DNA from: Pseudonocardia nigra
GTDB taxonomy: Bacteria; Actinomycetota; Actinomycetes; Mycobacteriales; Pseudonocardiaceae
Direction: 5' to 3'
Assembly: GCF_019396355.1 (NCBI RefSeq)
Contig: NZ_JAHKRK010000004.1
Coordinates: forward strand, 31,215 to 95,214
DNA length: 64,000 nt
The notes under the pieces are model-generated. The model did no database searches and was not told the DNA's origin. It was given only the letters and a program-made list of their open reading frames with translations. A program made the position numbers and the translations under genes. Below are positions 61,311 through 64,000 of the stretch, one piece after another (position 1 is the first letter of the stretch; each line of letters begins with the position of its first letter).

Positions 61311-61885
61311 CAGGTGATCTCCCTCGTGACGAGCGCGGTCAGGTGATCGCGGACGGTGCGCAGGGGCGCGTCGTCCCGATCCGTGCGGGCGAGCAGCAGC
61401 GCGCCTTCGATCGCGGCCAGTACCACGGTGGCGAGCTCGGCGGCGCGCTCCGCGGGCACGCCACCGCGGGCCAGCAGCGCCGCCACCGCCGCACGCCAGG
61501 ACGCATAGCCCGCACGGCAGGCGACCGCGATGGTTTCGCTCTGCGCCGCCGCGTCGAGCGCGACCGTCGCCAGCGGGCAGCCCGCCCGGAAGTCGGTGGC
61601 GACCAGCTCCGCCGCCAATGCGTCGACCACAGCGCCGATCGCCGTCTCGGCGTCCGGTGCGTCGGCAACCGCCTCCGTCAGCCGCTCCTGCACCCGGGCG
61701 GCGGCCTCGCGCATCGCCTCGGCCGCCAGCTGCTCCTTTCCTCCGGGGAAGTGGAAGTAGAGCGACCCCTTCGGTGCCTTGCCGGCCTCGACGATCTGGT
61801 TGAGGCCGGTGGCGTGGTAGCCGCGGGTACGGAAGAGCTCGCCGGCCGCGTCGAGCATCCGGCGGCGGCTGTCGGATCGGGGCAC
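61310..61885 (-). CDS. TetR-family regulator (LmrA/YxaF-like)
   Basis: 191 residues. N-terminal helix-turn-helix RRRMLDAAGELFRTRGYHATGLNQIVEAGKAPKGSLYFHFPGGKEQL, C-terminal domain with FRAGCPLATVALDAAA typical of the LmrA/YxaF/AcrR-like subgroup. Upstream of and overlapping the metallo-hydrolase gene, which it presumably represses together with itself via the site at 61901-61920. Confidence 0.9.
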   Translation of the reverse strand: MPRSDSRRRMLDAAGELFRTRGYHATGLNQIVEAGKAPKGSLYFHFPGGKEQLAAEAMREAAARVQERLTEAVADAPDAETAIGAVVDALAAELVATDFRAGCPLATVALDAAAQSETIAVACRAGYASWRAAVAALLARGGVPAERAAELATVVLAAIEGALLLARTDRDDAPLRTVRDHLTALVTREIT

Positions 61886-61900
61886 GGAGGCGACGGTACC

Positions 61901-61920
61901 GAAATATGACGACCGGTCTA
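61901..61920 (-). promoter_or_regulatory. Putative TetR operator
   Basis: Minus-strand TAGACCGGTCGTCATATTTC, 15 bases before the TetR start, with the palindrome GACCGGTC (61911-61918). It resembles the Bacillus LmrA/YxaF box (TAGACCRNTC followed by an A/T-rich half), matching the subgroup of the adjacent regulator. Confidence 0.6.
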
Positions 61921-61977
61921 GCCACTTCCCGGGAGCACTGCCGGGTGCCCGAGATCCTGGATCGCTAGGCTGGACGG

Positions 61978-62706
61978 ATGCGTCAAGGGCGAGCCGATGT
62001 CGTGGCGCAGCAACTGCTGCAGCTCATCCTCGACGGGACCTTCCCGATCGGCGGTGCGCTGCCCAGCGAGTCCGAGCTGGCCACGCGGTTCGGGGTGAGC
62101 AGGCTCACCGTGCGCGAGGCCATACGGTCGCTCGTCTCCACCCGCGTGATCCACGTGCAGCAGGGGCGGTCCAGCGTGGTGAACCCGGCGAGCCGGTGGT
62201 CCCCGCTGGACGGCAGGCTGCTGCTCGCCCGCAGCCGGGCCGAGAGCGACGCCCTGCTCCTGCCCCGGCGGCTGCTCGAGGCGCGGCGCGCCGTGGAGGT
62301 GGCCATCGTCGAGCTCGCCGCCATCCGGCGCCAGGAGTCGCACGTCGAGCGGCTGGGCGCGCTGCACGAGGAGATGCTGCAGGCCCACGACCGCGGGGAC
62401 GTCAGCGCCGCGACCGAGGCCGACCTCGCGTTCCACGCGCTGCTGTTCGAGGCCGCCGACAACGTCTTCCTGGACGCCCTGTTCGAGCCACTCGCCTCCG
62501 TGCTCCGGACGCTGCGGCAGGAGACGTCGTCGGTGCCCGAGATCCGCAGCCACGCCCTGGACCGGCACGCCGCCATCCTGCGCGCCGTGGCTGCGGGCGA
62601 CCCGGAGGCCGCCCGCGAGGCGATGCAGGCCCACCTGATGCAGACCGAGGAGGACCTGGAGCACTACCTCGGCCCGGACGCCGTCGCCGGGTCCGCGGTC
62701 GGCTGA
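61978..62706 (+). CDS. GntR-family regulator, FadR (FCD) subfamily
   Basis: 242 residues. Winged helix (GGALPSESELATRFGVSRLTVREAIRSLVSTRVIHVQQGRSSVV) followed by an all-helical FCD ligand domain with metal-binding Asp/His (DLAFHALLF, ALDRHAAIL). Metabolite-responsive repressor. The small palindrome ATCC-T-GGAT (61954-61962) upstream could be its site. The next gene, an SDR, is on the same strand 55 bases on and is a likely target. Confidence 0.88.
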   Translation: MRQGRADVVAQQLLQLILDGTFPIGGALPSESELATRFGVSRLTVREAIRSLVSTRVIHVQQGRSSVVNPASRWSPLDGRLLLARSRAESDALLLPRRLLEARRAVEVAIVELAAIRRQESHVERLGALHEEMLQAHDRGDVSAATEADLAFHALLFEAADNVFLDALFEPLASVLRTLRQETSSVPEIRSHALDRHAAILRAVAAGDPEAAREAMQAHLMQTEEDLEHYLGPDAVAGSAVG

Positions 62707-62761
62707 TCGCCGCGTCCGATCACCGCCGGATCCGGGCCGCGGTTCCGCAGAGGATCAGGGC

Positions 62762-63568
62762 ATGGATCTCGAACTGCAGAACAAGGTCGCGGTCGTCACC
62801 GGAGCCTCGAAGGGCATCGGCCTGGCCGTCACCCGCACGCTCCTCGGCGAGGGCGCCCGCGTCGTCGCCGCCTCCCGCAAGCCCGGCCCCGAGCTCGACG
62901 CGCTCGCGGGCGCCGACCTCGTGCACGTCCCCGTCGACCTCACCGAGCCGGACGGCCCCGCACAGCTGATCGCCACCGCGGTGCGGGAGTTCGGCGGCCT
63001 CGACATCCTCGTGAACAACGCAGGCGGGCCCCCGCCGGGGGTGCGGCTGCCGCAGTTCGGCTTCCTCACCCCCGGCGACGCCGACTGGCAGCTGATGTTC
63101 GAGTTCAACCTGTTCTCGGTGGTCCGCGCGGTGCGCGCCGCCATCCCGGCGATGCTCGAGCGGGGCGGCGGCGCGATCGTCAACGTCTCCAGCGGCAACG
63201 CTCGCCAGCCGGGGCCGATGAACGTGGACTACTCGGCGGCCAAGGCCGGCGTGAACACGCTCACCCTGGCCCTGTCCGAGGAGTTCGGCCCGCAGGGCAT
63301 CCGGGTGAACACCGTGTCCCCCGGCCCGGTGCGCACGGCGTGGTGGACCGAGGAGGGCGGTGCCGCCGACATCATCGCCGGCGCGGCCGGGACCGACCGC
63401 GACACCGTGATGGACACGGTGGCCCCGGAGATGATGAAGCTGACCACCGGCCGCCTCGTCGACCCGCAGGAGGTCGCCGACGTGATCGCGCTGCCGGTCT
63501 CGCCCCGCTCGGCCAGCACCACCGGCGCCGACTTCGCGGTCGACGCCGGCTTCTTCAAGGCCGTCTAG
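62762..63568 (+). CDS. Short-chain dehydrogenase/reductase
   Basis: 268 residues. Cofactor motif TGASKGIG (13-20), NNAG at 85-88, catalytic Ser144, Tyr157 and Lys161 (YSAAK). The Arg after VAASRK suggests NADP(H) preference. Oxidises or reduces a hydroxy/keto group; substrate unknown. Its TAG stop lies inside a CTAG that marks the IS630 insertion point, so the last base(s) of the stop codon may derive from the element. Confidence 0.9.
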   Translation: MDLELQNKVAVVTGASKGIGLAVTRTLLGEGARVVAASRKPGPELDALAGADLVHVPVDLTEPDGPAQLIATAVREFGGLDILVNNAGGPPPGVRLPQFGFLTPGDADWQLMFEFNLFSVVRAVRAAIPAMLERGGGAIVNVSSGNARQPGPMNVDYSAAKAGVNTLTLALSEEFGPQGIRVNTVSPGPVRTAWWTEEGGAADIIAGAAGTDRDTVMDTVAPEMMKLTTGRLVDPQEVADVIALPVSPRSASTTGADFAVDAGFFKAV

Positions 63569-63573
63569 TGCGG

Positions 63574-63602
63574 TGACCACATACGTTCGCCGGTTGTGGT
63601 CA
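63574..63602. repeat. Inverted repeat at the IS630 end
   Basis: Eight-base perfect arms TGACCACA and TGTGGTCA with a 13-base centre. It overlaps the transposase stop codon on the minus strand. Could be a subterminal transposase-binding site or a terminator for both the SDR and transposase transcripts. Confidence 0.6.
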
Positions 63603-64000
63603 TGCTGCGGTGGTGCGGGGTCGGCCCCAGCGTTGTTGACGTTCGCTGCGGACGCGGGCGCGTTCGCGGCGTTGGGCGGCGAGGACGTCGGGGTGTCGTG
63701 CGTTGGCGTTGCGCCAGCGCAGGTAGTCCTGCAGCCGGCGGGCCAGCACGGTGTGGTTGGGGTGGTTCGAGGCGCCCATCACGAAGGTGCGCAGCGGCCC
63801 GAACTGGGCCTCGATCGGGTTGGCCCACGACGCGGAGGTCGGGGTGAAACACAGCTCGACCTTGTTGCGGGCTGCCCACGCTCTGATCGCGGGGGTCTTG
63901 TTCGCCGACAGGTTGTCCATGATCACGTAGATCGGTGCGCCGTCCGGGCGTGCCGCACGGATGGACTTGAGCGCGGCGAGGGTGTGATCACCGCCTTTGC
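63600..64000 (-). CDS. IS630-family transposase, C-terminal fragment (5' end outside window)
   Basis: The frame is open from the window edge (KGGDHTLAALKSIRAARPDG) to a TGA at 63600. It includes the DDE_3 domain motifs IYVIMDNLSANKTPAIRAWA (second catalytic Asp) and FTPTSASWANPIEAQFGPL (with the catalytic Glu), and a basic C-terminus. About 133 residues visible; the first catalytic Asp and the helix-turn-helix lie upstream, outside. Appears intact as far as seen. Confidence 0.9.
   Translation of the reverse strand, partial: KGGDHTLAALKSIRAARPDGAPIYVIMDNLSANKTPAIRAWAARNKVELCFTPTSASWANPIEAQFGPLRTFVMGASNHPNHTVLARRLQDYLRWRNANARHPDVLAAQRRERARVRSERQQRWGRPRTTAA

Larger units (their letters stand above)
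63570..64000 (-). mobile_element. IS630-family insertion sequence, 3' part (continues beyond the window)
   Basis: Begins immediately after the TA of the SDR stop codon (IS630 elements target TA). Contains the C-terminal half of the transposase and, near the end, the inverted repeat TGACCACA (63574-63581)/TGTGGTCA (63595-63602). The exact terminal inverted repeat cannot be verified because the other end is outside the window. Confidence 0.75.

Overview
The window is high-GC actinobacterial chromosomal DNA, most likely Pseudonocardiaceae and probably Pseudonocardia (inferred from gene order, protein sequences, GTG/TTG starts and several short dispersed repeat families; no taxonomic search was possible). 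It is mostly core chromosome, not a mobile island.

Layout. (1) 46-12,319: rpsG, rpsL, rpoC and rpoB on the minus strand, with a plus-strand HSL-type hydrolase between rpsL and rpoC and a plus-strand AMP-dependent ligase plus M28 membrane peptidase after rpoB. (2) 14,583-15,826: rplL, rplJ and an L10-type leader. (3) 15,940-27,494: a complete mce lipid-import operon (ATPase, two YrbE/MlaE permeases, MceA-F, two Mce-associated proteins). (4) 27,890-31,968: an R2lox ligand-binding oxidase, a MocR-type regulator and an alpha-methylacyl-CoA racemase. (5) 32,157-34,827: rplA, rplK, nusG, secE, tRNA-Trp. Blocks 3-4, all lipid-related, therefore split the usual secE-nusG-rplKA-rplJL-rpoBC series. (6) 34,991-39,900: aspartate aminotransferase, two small coupled genes, a penicillin-binding protein without a visible membrane anchor, hadB-hadA-rpmG, tRNA-Met and tRNA-Thr. 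(7) 39,985-42,429: a zinc-starvation locus, with cysteine-poor paralogues of S14, L28, S18, L33 and L32, a divergent Zur-box-like palindrome and a frameshifted CobW-C/Mrf-like gene. (8) 42,683-49,061: a LuxR-type large ATPase regulator, a CYP124-like P450 and an acyl-CoA synthetase. (9) 49,153-63,568: mixed accessory metabolism (TenA, serine hydrolase, DUF4038 glycosidase, patatin, flavoprotein dehydrogenase, two-component system, small membrane proteins, metallo-hydrolase, TetR, GntR, SDR). (10) 63,570-64,000: the 3' part of an IS630-family element abutting the SDR stop codon.

Functional themes are translation/transcription core genes and uptake and oxidation of branched lipids or sterol-like compounds (mce, Mcr, CYP124-like P450, acyl-CoA ligases, HadAB, R2lox). 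Three genes carry single-base frameshifts (Mrf-like protein, NarL-type response regulator, metallo-hydrolase). They may be real pseudogenes or assembly errors.

The most unusual structures are: a 77-bp tandem duplication (59,796-59,949) in which each copy is a complete 26-residue ORF joined to its neighbours by ATGA overlaps; a dispersed repeat family built of 19-bp units with CCCCGTCGACGGGG palindromes at three intergenic loci; and an M28 peptidase frame that runs without a stop through the whole of rplL on the opposite strand. No CRISPR array, prophage or clear defence system was seen.
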